Positions 38,698-48,036 of a stretch of 64,000 nucleotides of DNA are shown piece after piece. The stretch lies in the NCBI RefSeq assembly GCF_030297175.1, contig NZ_AP028070.1:3410001-3474000 (forward strand), written 5' to 3'. Below the pieces are notes generated by a model that did no database searches, was not told the DNA's origin, and saw only the letters and a list, made by a program, of their open reading frames with translations. The position numbers and the translations under genes are program-made. The DNA comes from Marinobacter sp. LA51 (lineage in GTDB: Bacteria; Pseudomonadota; Gammaproteobacteria; Pseudomonadales; Oleiphilaceae). Within the stretch, counting starts at the first letter, position 1; each line of letters opens with the position of its first letter.

Positions 38698-41271
38698 GTG
38701 ACATTTACCCTTTGGTCAAGACTCTGTGCAACCTTGCTGTTGCTGTTCGTGATCGCCCAGCCAAGCTGGGGGGCCGACGTTATCAAATCTCCCCAGACCA
38801 GCTACCTGACCGTGCCGCCAGGCACAGAAACGTCCGCCAGCGAGCTCCTGGTCTCCAGCCAATGGCAGCCGCTGACAGACAAGAGTCCGAATTTCGGCTA
38901 CATCCCCGATACCCTTTGGCTAAAACTGCCAGTTCCTGACCAGCCGAACCTGAACCTGCTGGAAATCAGTTACTCGCACCTCGACCAGATCCGGTTTTTT
39001 CTGATCGAAAACGGCACCGTAGTTCGCACCGTCACCACAGGCGACACCTTCCCATTCCAGCAACGCCCGATTCTGCACCGGCACTTTCTGTTCCCGTTTG
39101 AACGGCCAAACAACGCCGAATACCAAATTCTGCTGGAAGTTCGTACCAGCGGCACCATGCAGGTCCCCCTTACCCTCTGGAATGACCAGTCGTTTTTTGA
39201 AGGGTCTTTCATCGAAGATCAGGTACATGCGATCTACTACGGCATCCTGATCACCGCCATTCTGTTCAACCTGTTTGTGTTTGTGGCTCTGCGGGAGCGG
39301 GTTTACCTACTCTACGTGTTGTCGACCCTGAGTTACCTGTTGCTCATTGCCACCCTGAACGGCATTTCTTTTCAGGTACTCTGGCCTGCCAGCCCTGACA
39401 TTCAGAACCGCGCCATGTTGCTGAGTGTTCCTGCCGCCATGATTTTTACCCTGTGGTTCTCCCAAGCGTTTCTTAACCTTGGCAAAGCCAGCGTTGCCCT
39501 GAAGCGCACACTGGCATTGGCCATGGCGGTGAACGCCGCAGCAGCATTGGCTACCTTCGTGGCCGACTACAGCACAGCCATCCGTCTGGTGGTGGCATTG
39601 TCCATCCCCACCAACCTGGTTCTTACGCTGATTGGCCCCCAACAGTGGCTGCGAGGTAACCGACAGGCGGCCTATTATTCACTGGCCTGGGGCGCTTTAA
39701 CATTGGGAACTGCTATTACGGCCGCGAATAAATACGGTCTGCTACCCAATAACTTCGTGACGGTCTACGGCATGCAGATTGGCTCGGCGGTGCAAGCGGT
39801 CCTGCTGGCCATGGCCCTGGCGGTACGCATTTTTCAGGAACGGCAGAACAAGGTAGAAGCGCGAGAAGCTGAGTTGCGAGCCATGGCAGCCCGTCGATCG
39901 GCGGAACTCAAGCTGATGGACCAGGCCCTGCATAACCCCCTGACCGGGCTGCCCAACCGTAGCAGTTTTGAAATGATGCTGAACGACCTGATGACGCGCA
40001 GCCCGGAAAAACGCTACGCCATCACCGTCATTCACCTGAACAACCAGGATTCGGTCACCAAGACCCTGGGCCACCGCAACAGCGATCACATTCTGACGTT
40101 AGCCTCCAAGCACTACAACGCCGCCATTCGCAATCTGCCCGGCGCCATCGCCACGGAACTGACCGACGAACGCAGTTACTTCCTGACCTTTCTGGACCCG
40201 CAGACCTTCGCCTTTGTGGTGGATGCGCAAGTTACCCGGCAAACGCCTCGCGAGGTGGTCAGAACGCTCGACGATATCCGCTATCCGATCGACTACCTGG
40301 GCATGCAGGTGCCGCTGGATGCCCGCCTGGGCGTTGCAGTTTTTCCTGACCATGGCACCGACGCCAACACTTTGATCCGCCGCGCAGCCATCGCTGCTGG
40401 CTCCGAGCGGGCGAAGGAGCGCGGCATGGCCTACTACAAGCCATCGCGGGACTCATTCAGTGCCGACCGACTGACCATTGTCTCGGAATTACGCCAGGCC
40501 CTGATCAACAACAGCCTGGCGCTGCACCTGCAACCCAAGGTGTCGCTGGCCAGTGGCGACGTCGTCGGCATGGAAGCACTCATTCGCTGGCCAGACAAAC
40601 AGAGCCAATTGCGCCCGGACGAAGTGGTCGAACTGGCGGAACAGACCGGACTGATCAAACCTCTTACCCGTTGGGTTCTGGAACAGGCCATGGCCATGCG
40701 CAGCGGGCTGTTGGAACATGGCTGGAACATCGGCATTGCCGTCAACATTTCCCCCAACAACCTGCGGGAGCCGGATTTTCCGAGCTACGTGCAGCGCCTG
40801 ATGCGCAGTTTCCCGAAGCACCAGGGCCGCATAACCTTCGAGGTTACTGAAACCTCCATGATGCAAGATCCCGCTAATTCCCTGACCGCACTTAAGCAGC
40901 TGAACGCCAATGGCATTCCCGTTTCGATCGACGACTTTGGCTCGGGCTACTCGTCGCTGTCCTATATCAAGCAGCTGCCTGCCAAGGAAATCAAAATAGA
41001 CCGATCACTGATCGCGGAACTGGCCACCCGGGCCGAAGACCGGGTGATCGTCCAGACCACCATCGACATGTGTCACAGTCTCGGCTATTCGGTAGTGGCG
41101 GAAGGCGTTGAGGATGAGCACACCGCCCAGCTTCTCCGCGAAATGGGCTGCGACATGATTCAGGGCTTCCTGCTGTCCCGGCCGCTATCCTTCAACGATG
41201 CCCTGGACTGGCTGCGCCAGTCGGCCAGCCAGATGTCAGAGTTCCCGGAAGTACGGGCGAATCAGCGTTGA
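38698..41271 (+). CDS. 7TM-DISM sensor with degenerate GGDEF and active EAL domain
   Basis: Predicted cyclic di-GMP phosphodiesterase, 857 residues. It starts with a GTG and a signal peptide (ending near QPSWGA), then an extracellular 7TMR-DISM domain (about 30-170), seven membrane segments (about 185-385), a short coiled coil, a GGDEF domain (about 410-590) without a GGDEF motif, and an EAL domain with EAL at 626-628, IDDFGSGYSSLSYIKQLPAK and a metal-binding VAEGVEDEHT. The catalytic residues look intact. The GGDEF part may bind GTP only. Its end overlaps the convergent tesB gene by 10 bp. No good ribosome-binding site is seen. Confidence 0.9.
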   Translation: MTFTLWSRLCATLLLLFVIAQPSWGADVIKSPQTSYLTVPPGTETSASELLVSSQWQPLTDKSPNFGYIPDTLWLKLPVPDQPNLNLLEISYSHLDQIRFFLIENGTVVRTVTTGDTFPFQQRPILHRHFLFPFERPNNAEYQILLEVRTSGTMQVPLTLWNDQSFFEGSFIEDQVHAIYYGILITAILFNLFVFVALRERVYLLYVLSTLSYLLLIATLNGISFQVLWPASPDIQNRAMLLSVPAAMIFTLWFSQAFLNLGKASVALKRTLALAMAVNAAAALATFVADYSTAIRLVVALSIPTNLVLTLIGPQQWLRGNRQAAYYSLAWGALTLGTAITAANKYGLLPNNFVTVYGMQIGSAVQAVLLAMALAVRIFQERQNKVEAREAELRAMAARRSAELKLMDQALHNPLTGLPNRSSFEMMLNDLMTRSPEKRYAITVIHLNNQDSVTKTLGHRNSDHILTLASKHYNAAIRNLPGAIATELTDERSYFLTFLDPQTFAFVVDAQVTRQTPREVVRTLDDIRYPIDYLGMQVPLDARLGVAVFPDHGTDANTLIRRAAIAAGSERAKERGMAYYKPSRDSFSADRLTIVSELRQALINNSLALHLQPKVSLASGDVVGMEALIRWPDKQSQLRPDEVVELAEQTGLIKPLTRWVLEQAMAMRSGLLEHGWNIGIAVNISPNNLREPDFPSYVQRLMRSFPKHQGRITFEVTETSMMQDPANSLTALKQLNANGIPVSIDDFGSGYSSLSYIKQLPAKEIKIDRSLIAELATRAEDRVIVQTTIDMCHSLGYSVVAEGVEDEHTAQLLREMGCDMIQGFLLSRPLSFNDALDWLRQSASQMSEFPEVRANQR

Positions 41272-42116
41272 CGGATCAGGGCTTCCTGCGTGGTCGAAGC
41301 CACCAGGCGACCTTGCTGATTGAAGAAGTTGCCACGGTTAAAACCCCGTCCTGCTGAGGCGCTGGGGCTGTCTTTGTCATACAGCAGCCACTCGTCCATG
41401 CGGAAGTCCCGATGAAACCAGATGGCGTGATCCAGACTGGCTACCTGCATGTTCTTGCTCATGAAGGTCACGCCATGAGGGTTGAGCGAGGTACCCAGGA
41501 ACTGGAAGTCCGAGGCGTAGGTCAGCAAGCACCGGTGCAATACCGGATCGTCTGGCAGCTGGCCCTGGGCCCGGAACCAGCTCTGCTTATGGGGCGGGCG
41601 CTTCTCCGGCTGAAACGGGTTCATCGGATCAACCGGGCGAATTTCGATGGGCCGGTCGCGGGTGAGCGAATCACGCATGCGCTCTGGCACTTTCGGCGCC
41701 ATTATCTGGCCCCACTCGTGCTCGGACTTCAGGGCATTGGGGTCTGGGGCGTCGGGCATCGTCAGCTGGTGTTCGAAGCCTTGTTCGGCAACCTGAAAGG
41801 ACATGGAGCCGGTCAGGATCTCCTTGCCGCCCTGGCGCGCAATCACCCGGCGCACGGAAAAGCTGCCGCCATCCCGCACTCGCTGAACCTCGTAATCGAT
41901 GGGCATGCTGTGATTGCCCGGGCGCAGGAAATAGGCATGAAGTGAGTGGCACAACCGACCCTCAACGGTGCGGCTGGCCGCCATCAGAGCCTGGCCCAGT
42001 ACCTGGCCGCCGAAGACATTGGGAAAACCCAGGTCTTCACTGTCACCCTGAAAGTGGTCATCGCCGATCGGCGACAGATCCAGCAGATCGACCAGCTTTT
42101 TCGTTACCTCAAGCAT
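41262..42116 (-). CDS. tesB: Acyl-CoA thioesterase II
   Basis: Hydrolyses medium- and long-chain acyl-CoA. The 284-residue protein is a tandem hot-dog: N-half with NVFGGQVLGQALMAASRTV and HSLHAYFLRPG, C-half with LDHAIWFHRDFRMDEWLLYD and RGFNRGNFFNQQGRLVASTT, where the catalytic Asp, Thr/Ser and Gln lie in TesB. The start at 42116 (MLEVTKKL) has GGAGCAGG upstream; the frame opens 108 nt earlier. It is followed downstream by nothing on the same strand; the rubredoxin reductase gene lies 55 nt upstream and could be cotranscribed. Confidence 0.95.
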   Translation of the reverse strand: MLEVTKKLVDLLDLSPIGDDHFQGDSEDLGFPNVFGGQVLGQALMAASRTVEGRLCHSLHAYFLRPGNHSMPIDYEVQRVRDGGSFSVRRVIARQGGKEILTGSMSFQVAEQGFEHQLTMPDAPDPNALKSEHEWGQIMAPKVPERMRDSLTRDRPIEIRPVDPMNPFQPEKRPPHKQSWFRAQGQLPDDPVLHRCLLTYASDFQFLGTSLNPHGVTFMSKNMQVASLDHAIWFHRDFRMDEWLLYDKDSPSASAGRGFNRGNFFNQQGRLVASTTQEALIRQR

Positions 42117-42171
42117 GCCTGCTCCTGTCAATTTCCTACTCTGTGAAGACGCTGAGTGCCGCGCCGCGGGA

Positions 42172-43326
42172 TCACTGATGAATGGGCGGCACTTCCTTGG
42201 ACAGTGCCTGTTTCTCCAGGGCAAAGCGCCCGGTCACGGCAAATCCGAGCACCTCACCCTCTGGACTGCGGAACAGGGCTTTGACATCCGGGCCATCGGC
42301 CTCGACATGCCATTCGCCGTCGGCCTCCGGTGCCGGCGGGCACACTGCCGTCGGGCAGCAAGGTGTCTTGATCATCACGGGCATGGTGCCGTACTTCACT
42401 TCCGTGCGCTCGCCGGCAAGGGTTTTCGCCAGAGCCCGGGCACAGGCCATCAGAGGCAACACATACAACAGCACATGGCCGTCCACTTCAGCACAATCAC
42501 CCAGGGCGTAGACATCCTGAGCCGAGGTTTCCAGCGCGCGATTGACCGTGATACCGCGTCCGGTCTCGATGCCGGCAGCGTGGGCCAGCTCGGTGCGCGG
42601 GCGCAGGCCAACCGCGGAAATCACCAGATCCGCGGGCACAACCTCACCGTTGGCGAGCGTGAGTGAGACCCCCTGCCCTGCACGATCAATGCGCTCGACC
42701 ACGGTTTCCAGATGGAAGCGCGCGCCCAGGTTTTCCAGCTCATGCTGGACGGCCGCAGCCGCCGGCTCTGGCAGCAAGCCAGGCATGACCACATCCGAGG
42801 GTGCAATCACATCGACCTCGTAGCCGCCATTGCGCAGGTCATTGGCAAATTCACAGCCAATCAAACCCGCACCCATGATCGCCACCCGCTTGCCGCCGGC
42901 CAACGCCTTGCGAAATGCCCGGTAGTCCATCAGGTCGTTGATTGAGAACACATGCTCAAAGCCATCGCCGTCGATCGACAGCCGTATAACATCAGCGCCC
43001 CAGGCCAGAACCAGCTTGCTGTATTCGAGCCGTTCATCACCCAGCAACAGTGCCTTAGCCTCGGTATCAATGCCTGTCACTGTGACGAATGTACGCAGCT
43101 CGATGTTTAGCTGTTCCGCCATGGCATCGGTAGAGGCCTGGGCCAGACCATCGGCGTCCTTCCCCTTGGTAAAGCCCGTGGACAGCATGGGCTTGGAGTA
43201 GCTGACGCCATCATCGGCGGTCACCATGATAATGGGCTGTTCCTTGTCCAGCTTGCGCATCTCCCGCGCCAGCGAATAGCCGGACAACCCGGTACCGACG
43301 ATAACGATGGGGGCCTGTTCAGTCAT
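42172..43326 (-). CDS. rubB: Rubredoxin–NAD+ reductase
   Basis: FAD enzyme that passes electrons from NADH to rubredoxin, supporting alkane hydroxylase or oxygen reduction. The 384-residue protein has an FAD-binding loop ([15 protein letters not shown]), the second NAD-binding loop [18 protein letters not shown] and the C-terminal [20 protein letters not shown]. The size matches single-domain reductases of the AlkT/RubB group. GGAG precedes the ATG. It follows the rubredoxin gene by 18 nt on the same strand. An alkane hydroxylase gene is not in the window. Confidence 0.92.
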   Translation of the reverse strand: MTEQAPIVIVGTGLSGYSLAREMRKLDKEQPIIMVTADDGVSYSKPMLSTGFTKGKDADGLAQASTDAMAEQLNIELRTFVTVTGIDTEAKALLLGDERLEYSKLVLAWGADVIRLSIDGDGFEHVFSINDLMDYRAFRKALAGGKRVAIMGAGLIGCEFANDLRNGGYEVDVIAPSDVVMPGLLPEPAAAAVQHELENLGARFHLETVVERIDRAGQGVSLTLANGEVVPADLVISAVGLRPRTELAHAAGIETGRGITVNRALETSAQDVYALGDCAEVDGHVLLYVLPLMACARALAKTLAGERTEVKYGTMPVMIKTPCCPTAVCPPAPEADGEWHVEADGPDVKALFRSPEGEVLGFAVTGRFALEKQALSKEVPPIHQ

Positions 43327-43344
43327 ATCCGTACTCCGAGGGGA

Positions 43345-43512
43345 TCAGCCAATCTCAATCATTTCAAAGTCTTCTTTGCCCACGCCACAGTCCGGGCAAA
43401 CCCAGTCCTCTGGCACATCTTCCCACGTGGTGCCGGGCTCGATACCATCTTCCGGCCAGCCTTCAGCTTCGTCATAGATCAGGCCACACACCACACACTG
43501 CCACTTCTTCAT
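43345..43512 (-). CDS. rubA: Rubredoxin
   Basis: Small iron protein of 55 residues carrying electrons for the reductase next to it. Two CxxC pairs bind the iron: C6-V-V-C9 and C39-P-D-C42, with the family stretches [15 protein letters not shown] and [13 protein letters not shown]. It is the AlkG2-like type with the motif VVCG-LIYDE. It is the first gene of the rubA–rubB pair; a promoter and a 19-bp palindrome lie just upstream. Rubredoxin–reductase pairs occur in alkane degraders and in other pseudomonads. Confidence 0.96.
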   Translation of the reverse strand: MKKWQCVVCGLIYDEAEGWPEDGIEPGTTWEDVPEDWVCPDCGVGKEDFEMIEIG

Positions 43513-43541
43513 TACGACTCTCCCGATTGATCAGAACGCGA

Positions 43542-43570
43542 TGATAATTGTCCGACAATTATGCGCGCAA
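43542..43570 (-). promoter_or_regulatory. Promoter of rubA–rubB with overlapping palindrome
   Basis: Read leftward, TTGCGC (43570-43565), a 17-nt spacer and TTATCA (43547-43542) form a promoter. The perfect palindrome ATAATTGTC-C-GACAATTAT (43544-43562) covers the spacer and most of the -10, a position for repression. The TTGTCNGACAA heart fits the general GntR/FadR-subfamily pattern (T-GT-N-AC-A). Confidence 0.6.
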
Positions 43571-43794
43571 CTGTTTAAACTGGTTTACAGCGGACGCTGC
43601 CACGGCACCGCCCATCGCTTTTGTCAGGCAGCCATCATACCCATCACCCCGGGATTGACCAATGCCGGCATCGACGGACACCTCCGGGGTTTTCTGCCAA
43701 TAGCCATAAATACAGACATCGGGCCCAACACTGCCCCTCCCTTCGACAGCCCCTCTCCGGTATAATCGGTCGTTTTACGACAGGACCGACCGTT

Positions 43795-44352
43795 ATGACC
43801 GATACCGTCGCCGAAATGAATCAGGTAATGGCCGAAGCCGACTGCCTGGTCGATGAACAGCAGGTGCACGCCGCCATTGGCAACCTCGCTGACGCGCTTA
43901 CCGACCGCCTGAAAGACAGCAATCCGCTGCTTTTCTGTGTCATGAACGGTGGTCTCATCCTGACCGGCCAATTGCTGACCCAGCTAAAATTTCCGGTGCA
44001 GGCCGAGTACCTGCACGCCACCCGTTACCGCCAGGAAACCACCGGGGGCATCCTCGAGTGGAAATTGCGTCCGGAAGCGGACATGCAGGACCGCACCATT
44101 GTCATCGTTGACGATATTCTTGATGAGGGTACGACGCTGTGTGCCATAGCCGATTACTGTCGGGCTCATGGCGCCAAGGAAGTTCTGACCGCGGTTCTGG
44201 TCGACAAGCAGCACGATCGTAAGGCCCAGCCCGGGCTGAAAGCGGATTTCACTGGCCTGGAAGTGGAAGACCGCTTCCTGTTCGGCTTTGGCATGGACTA
44301 CAAGGGCTACTGGCGCAACGCGCCTGGAATTTATGCCGTCAAAGGACTTTGA
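43795..44352 (+). CDS. hpt: Hypoxanthine-guanine phosphoribosyltransferase
   Basis: Purine salvage enzyme that joins hypoxanthine or guanine to PRPP. The 185-residue protein has the PRPP-binding motif TIVIVDDILDEGTTL (101-115), the early FCVMNGGLILTGQL loop and VEDRFLFGFGMDYKGYWRNA at the end. A TATAAT lies at 43761, 34 nt upstream, as a likely -10 box. The stop overlaps the start of ubiC by 20 nt, so the two are coupled. Its ribosome-binding site (ACAGGACC) is weak. Confidence 0.93.
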   Translation: MTDTVAEMNQVMAEADCLVDEQQVHAAIGNLADALTDRLKDSNPLLFCVMNGGLILTGQLLTQLKFPVQAEYLHATRYRQETTGGILEWKLRPEADMQDRTIVIVDDILDEGTTLCAIADYCRAHGAKEVLTAVLVDKQHDRKAQPGLKADFTGLEVEDRFLFGFGMDYKGYWRNAPGIYAVKGL

Positions 44353-44914
44353 CACCGGCGCCCACCCGAGCTCCGGTCGCTCTGACACGCGTCGCCTGAC
44401 TATCCCCCCGACGGATTGGTACCGCTCACTGGCCGCTGCCGGGCTCCGTAATCCCCAGGTGCATGGCCCGGCCAGGTATTGGTTGCAGGTGGAGGGCTCC
44501 TTTACCCGGGCCCTGCAGCGCCAGTGCACCGAGACCTTCCACGTTGAGGTGCAACACGAAGGTTTTGCGGTCCCCACCCGGGAAGAAGCACAGCATCTGG
44601 GCCTACCGGCCCGGCAGCGGGCCTGGATTCGCGAAGTTCGGCTCTGCGGCGACGGCCAGCCCTGGGTGCTGGCCCGAACCATAATCCCACTGTCCTGTCT
44701 GGAAGGCCGGGGCCGGCGCCTGCGCCACCTTGGCAACCGCCCACTGGGCGCCTATCTGTTCAGCAGCCCGGACTGGCAGCGTGGCCCGCTGGAAACCGGT
44801 CTGTGCAACCTCGTTGTGAGTGGCCAGCCGGCCATGGCCCGGCGCTCGATGTTCTGCCACCGCAAGCAATGCCTGCTGGTCGGTGAATACCTGCTTCCCG
44901 ACCTGTTCAACTAA
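44333..44914 (+). CDS. ubiC: Chorismate lyase
   Basis: Makes 4-hydroxybenzoate and pyruvate from chorismate, the first step of ubiquinone synthesis. The 193-residue product has UbiC features: the active-site arginine area REVRLCGDGQPWVLARTIIP and LGNRPLGAYLFSSPDWQRGP, ending VGEYLLPDLF. The start at 44333 overlaps hpt by 20 nt; earlier in-frame ATG (44288) is inside hpt. It precedes ubiA by 82 nt, which uses its product. The ubiC–ubiA order is typical. Confidence 0.92.
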   Translation: MPSKDFDTGAHPSSGRSDTRRLTIPPTDWYRSLAAAGLRNPQVHGPARYWLQVEGSFTRALQRQCTETFHVEVQHEGFAVPTREEAQHLGLPARQRAWIREVRLCGDGQPWVLARTIIPLSCLEGRGRRLRHLGNRPLGAYLFSSPDWQRGPLETGLCNLVVSGQPAMARRSMFCHRKQCLLVGEYLLPDLFN

Positions 44915-44996
44915 CCGCCGCCTTTCATCCGCCACCCGCCACTGGCTATAATCCGGGCATCACCCGCTCACCTGCATCAGCACACGGACAAAGCCT

Positions 44997-45884
44997 ATGC
45001 TTCTCGACGCCATGCCCGATCATCTCCAGAACCGGCTTGCCGACTACGCCCGGTTGCTGCGGATAGACCGCCCGATTGGCAGCCTGCTGCTATTATGGCC
45101 GACTTACTGGGCGCTGTGGCTGGCCGGCGATGGCAGCCCCGCCATTGGCAACCTGATCGTGTTTACCCTGGGCGTGTTCTTCATGCGGGCCGCCGGTTGC
45201 GCCATCAACGATTTCGCCGACCGGGACTGGGATCGTCACGTCAAACGCACCCAAGATCGTCCCCTGACGGCGGGGCGCATCAAAGCCTGGGAGGCCGTGG
45301 CCCTGTTCGCCGGCCTGTGTCTGATCTCGTTTCTTATGGTGGTGCTGTTCACCAACACTTTGACGCTGTACCTCTCCTTCGGCGGCGCGCTGCTGGCATT
45401 CATCTACCCATTCATGAAGCGCTACACCCACCTGCCCCAACTGTTTCTGGGCGCCGCCTTCTCCTGGGCCATTCCAATGGCTTGGGCGGCCGAGGCCGAC
45501 GGGCTGAGCCAGATTACCTGGCTGTTGTTTACCGCCAATGTGCTCTGGACCGTGGCTTACGATACCTTTTACGCCATGGTCGACCGCGACGACGATCTGA
45601 AAGTGGGCATCAAATCCACTGCTATCCTGTTTGGCGAGGCCGACCGGGTCATCATCGCTATCCTGCAAACCATGGTGGTGCTGATTCTGATGATTGTCGG
45701 CAGTCATGCGGAGCTTGGCAGCGCTTACTACCTGGGCCTGGTGGGCATGGCCTGCCTGTTCATTTACCAGCAGTTCCTGGCCCGTGAGCGATCCCGGGAA
45801 GGCTGCTTCAAAGCCTTCCTGAACAACAACTGGGCCGGATTCTCAGTATTTACCGGACTGGTCATTGATCTGATGATTGCCTGA
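44997..45884 (+). CDS. ubiA: 4-hydroxybenzoate octaprenyltransferase
   Basis: Membrane prenyltransferase that attaches the polyprenyl chain to 4-hydroxybenzoate. The 295-residue protein has eight or nine membrane segments and the two Asp-rich motifs: [20 protein letters not shown] (first) and [20 protein letters not shown] (second), which bind magnesium and diphosphate. A TATAAT at 44947 may serve as a promoter of its own in the 82-bp gap after ubiC. An alternative ATG lies 15 nt downstream (45012). phoB follows 75 nt later. Confidence 0.95.
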   Translation: MLLDAMPDHLQNRLADYARLLRIDRPIGSLLLLWPTYWALWLAGDGSPAIGNLIVFTLGVFFMRAAGCAINDFADRDWDRHVKRTQDRPLTAGRIKAWEAVALFAGLCLISFLMVVLFTNTLTLYLSFGGALLAFIYPFMKRYTHLPQLFLGAAFSWAIPMAWAAEADGLSQITWLLFTANVLWTVAYDTFYAMVDRDDDLKVGIKSTAILFGEADRVIIAILQTMVVLILMIVGSHAELGSAYYLGLVGMACLFIYQQFLARERSREGCFKAFLNNNWAGFSVFTGLVIDLMIA

Positions 45885-45886
45885 GA

Positions 45887-45908
45887 CTGTCATATACTTG
45901 TCATATTG
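45887..45908 (+). promoter_or_regulatory. Pho box upstream of phoB
   Basis: CTGTCATATAC and TTGTCATATTG are two 11-bp direct repeats matching the Pho box (CTGTCAT spaced at 11 bp), 51 bp before the phoB start. A weaker third repeat may follow. It indicates autoregulation. Confidence 0.88.
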
Positions 45909-45959
45909 TCGCTGTGTAATGAGACAGCAATACAACAAGGTCTGACACAGGTTTAGCTT

Positions 45960-46652
45960 ATGTCTGGAAAAACTGTCCTGATCGTCGATGACGAGGCCCC
46001 CATCCGGGAAATGATCGCGGTGGCCCTCGAAATGGCGGATTACGACTACATAGAGGCAAAGGATGCCCGGGAAGCCCACGCCCTGATCGTCGACAAACTG
46101 CCCGATCTGATCCTGCTGGACTGGATGCTGCCTGGCACCAGCGGCGTTGAACTGGCACGACGCCTGAAAAAAGAAGAGGCGACCGCAGATATTCCGATCA
46201 TCATGCTTACCGCCAAGGTGGAAGAGGACAACAAGATCCAGGGTCTGGAAGTGGGCGCGGATGACTACATCACCAAACCGTTCAGCCCCCGCGAACTGGT
46301 CGCACGACTGAAAGCGGTACTGCGAAGGGCGACGCCGCCGGGTGTCGACACCCCCATTGAAGTAGAGGGCCTCACCCTGGATCCGGTCGGTCACCGGGTG
46401 AGCACCGGCGACGGCGAACTGACGATGGGGCCGACGGAATATCGCCTGCTCCAGTTCTTCATGACGCACCAGGAACGGGTTTACACTCGCTCCCAACTCC
46501 TGGATCAGGTCTGGGGTGGGAATGTTTACGTAGAAGAGCGAACCGTTGATGTCCATATTCGCAGGCTGCGCAAGGCACTGGGAGACGGGTACGATCACCT
46601 TATCCAGACGGTAAGGGGAACGGGTTACCGGTTCTCAACCAGGGCCGCCTAG
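45960..46652 (+). CDS. phoB: Phosphate regulon response regulator PhoB
   Basis: Activator of phosphate-starvation genes, 230 residues. The receiver domain has acidic pocket D10/D11, phosphoacceptor D54, T84 and K106 ([10 protein letters not shown]), and the output is a winged-helix domain (about 130-230) ending VRGTGYRFS. It lies 75 nt downstream of ubiA with a Pho box in the gap, and phoR follows 44 nt later. It is in the OmpR/PhoB class. The Pho box suggests positive autoregulation under phosphate limitation. Confidence 0.97.
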   Translation: MSGKTVLIVDDEAPIREMIAVALEMADYDYIEAKDAREAHALIVDKLPDLILLDWMLPGTSGVELARRLKKEEATADIPIIMLTAKVEEDNKIQGLEVGADDYITKPFSPRELVARLKAVLRRATPPGVDTPIEVEGLTLDPVGHRVSTGDGELTMGPTEYRLLQFFMTHQERVYTRSQLLDQVWGGNVYVEERTVDVHIRRLRKALGDGYDHLIQTVRGTGYRFSTRAA

Positions 46653-46696
46653 CTCGCTCGGGCATCAGCTCCGTTCATTAGATAAGGCAGCGTTTG

Positions 46697-48022
46697 ATGC
46701 AGCACAATTGGTCACGGCATGTCCGTTTGATAATTAGCGGGATCATCGGCGCAACGCTGATCGGCCTGTACCTGGGCTATCCCGTTTACGGATTTACTCT
46801 TGCCGTAGCGGTGTATCTCTGGTGGACACTAAAGCAGATCCGTCGTCTGTACCTATGGCTAGGGAACCCCAATGCGTCGGAACAAGCGCCCCAGAGTGTT
46901 GGCTTATGGGGCGACATTTTCGACTACCTGCACAAACTGCATCAGACTCACCTGCGCACCCAGGATCGGCTTCGCGCCCAGATCAATCGGGTTCAGGAAT
47001 CCACCAACGCCATGCGCGACGGCGTGGTGATGACAAATAGTAGAGGTACCATGGAATGGTGGAATGGCTCCGCGGAATACCTGCTCGGTTTCCGCCGCAC
47101 CACCGATCAGGGCCAGCTCATCCACAATCTGATTCGAACACCGGCGTTCAAGAGCTATTTTGACTCCCGCGATTACCGCGAGCCCCTGGAAATAAATTCA
47201 CCGGCCAAGCCACATATCCACCTGCAAGTCCAGATCAGCCTGTTTGGCGACGACGACCGGCTGATTGTCGCCAAGGATGTGACCCGCCTGTACCAGCTTG
47301 AGCAGATGCGCCGCGACTTCGTCGGCAATGTCTCCCACGAGATGCGCACGCCACTCACGGTGATCAGCGGGTATCTGGAAACCCTGGTGGACAATGCTGA
47401 AGACTTGCCGCCGAAATGGCGCCGGGCCATCAACACCATGTCTGCCCAGTCGTCGCGAATGGAAGCACTGATTACCGATCTGATTCTGCTGTCCAAGATC
47501 GAAACCGGGGAACAGACCGTCCACGACAGCCTGACCGATGTTGAGGAGCTACTGGAGCAGATTTGCCGAGATGCCCAGGCCCTGAGTGGCGACAAGCAGC
47601 ACCAGCTTTCGGTTCAGGTTTCCGATCGGCGTCTGTTACGAGGGGACGAGAGCCAGTTGCGCAGCGCGTTCTCCAACCTGATTTTCAACGCGGTGAAATA
47701 CACTCCGCCCAAGGGCCAGATCACTGTCAACTGGTTCAGCGATCGCGACGGTGCCCATCTGTCGGTCAAGGATACCGGTATCGGCATTGACCCGATTCAT
47801 ATCCCCCGGCTGACCGAGCGTTTCTACCGGGCCGATCCCAGCCGCCACAAAGATACCGGCGGCACCGGTCTGGGCCTGGCCATCGTCAAGCATGTGCTGC
47901 TAAACCACGATGGCGCCCTGAACATTCGCAGCAGTATTGGCTCCGGAAGCGAATTTATCTGCCACTTTCCCCGTGAGCGCCTGGTTGAGCGAGTGCCCGA
48001 GAAGACCGATTCCGACGCCTAA
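46697..48022 (+). CDS. phoR: Phosphate regulon sensor kinase PhoR
   Basis: Histidine kinase that senses phosphate supply through the Pst/PhoU system. The 441-residue protein has two N-terminal membrane segments (about 10-45) with almost no periplasmic loop, a charged region, a PAS domain (about 95-200), an H-box with H214 in NVSHEMRTPLTVISGYLE, and a HATPase domain with N-box FNAVKYT and GTGLGLAIVKH. The ATG at 46697 is preferred over the TTG at 46694. The gene ends in a tandem 7-nt repeat (48016-48036) shared with the convergent response regulator gene. Confidence 0.95.
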   Translation: MQHNWSRHVRLIISGIIGATLIGLYLGYPVYGFTLAVAVYLWWTLKQIRRLYLWLGNPNASEQAPQSVGLWGDIFDYLHKLHQTHLRTQDRLRAQINRVQESTNAMRDGVVMTNSRGTMEWWNGSAEYLLGFRRTTDQGQLIHNLIRTPAFKSYFDSRDYREPLEINSPAKPHIHLQVQISLFGDDDRLIVAKDVTRLYQLEQMRRDFVGNVSHEMRTPLTVISGYLETLVDNAEDLPPKWRRAINTMSAQSSRMEALITDLILLSKIETGEQTVHDSLTDVEELLEQICRDAQALSGDKQHQLSVQVSDRRLLRGDESQLRSAFSNLIFNAVKYTPPKGQITVNWFSDRDGAHLSVKDTGIGIDPIHIPRLTERFYRADPSRHKDTGGTGLGLAIVKHVLLNHDGALNIRSSIGSGSEFICHFPRERLVERVPEKTDSDA

Positions 48023-48036
48023 CGCCTAACGCCTAA
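48016..48036. repeat. Tandem CGCCTAA x3 spanning two convergent stops
   Basis: Three exact 7-nt units cover the stop of phoR (48020-48022) and the stop of the convergent response regulator (48033-48035). Because the unit length is not a multiple of three, TAA appears in all three frames rightward and TAG in all three leftward. Confidence 0.85.

Noticed and set aside
43541..43765. Short rightward frame in the gap between rubA and hpt
   Set aside because: It overlaps the rubA promoter palindrome, lacks a ribosome-binding site and shows no motif.
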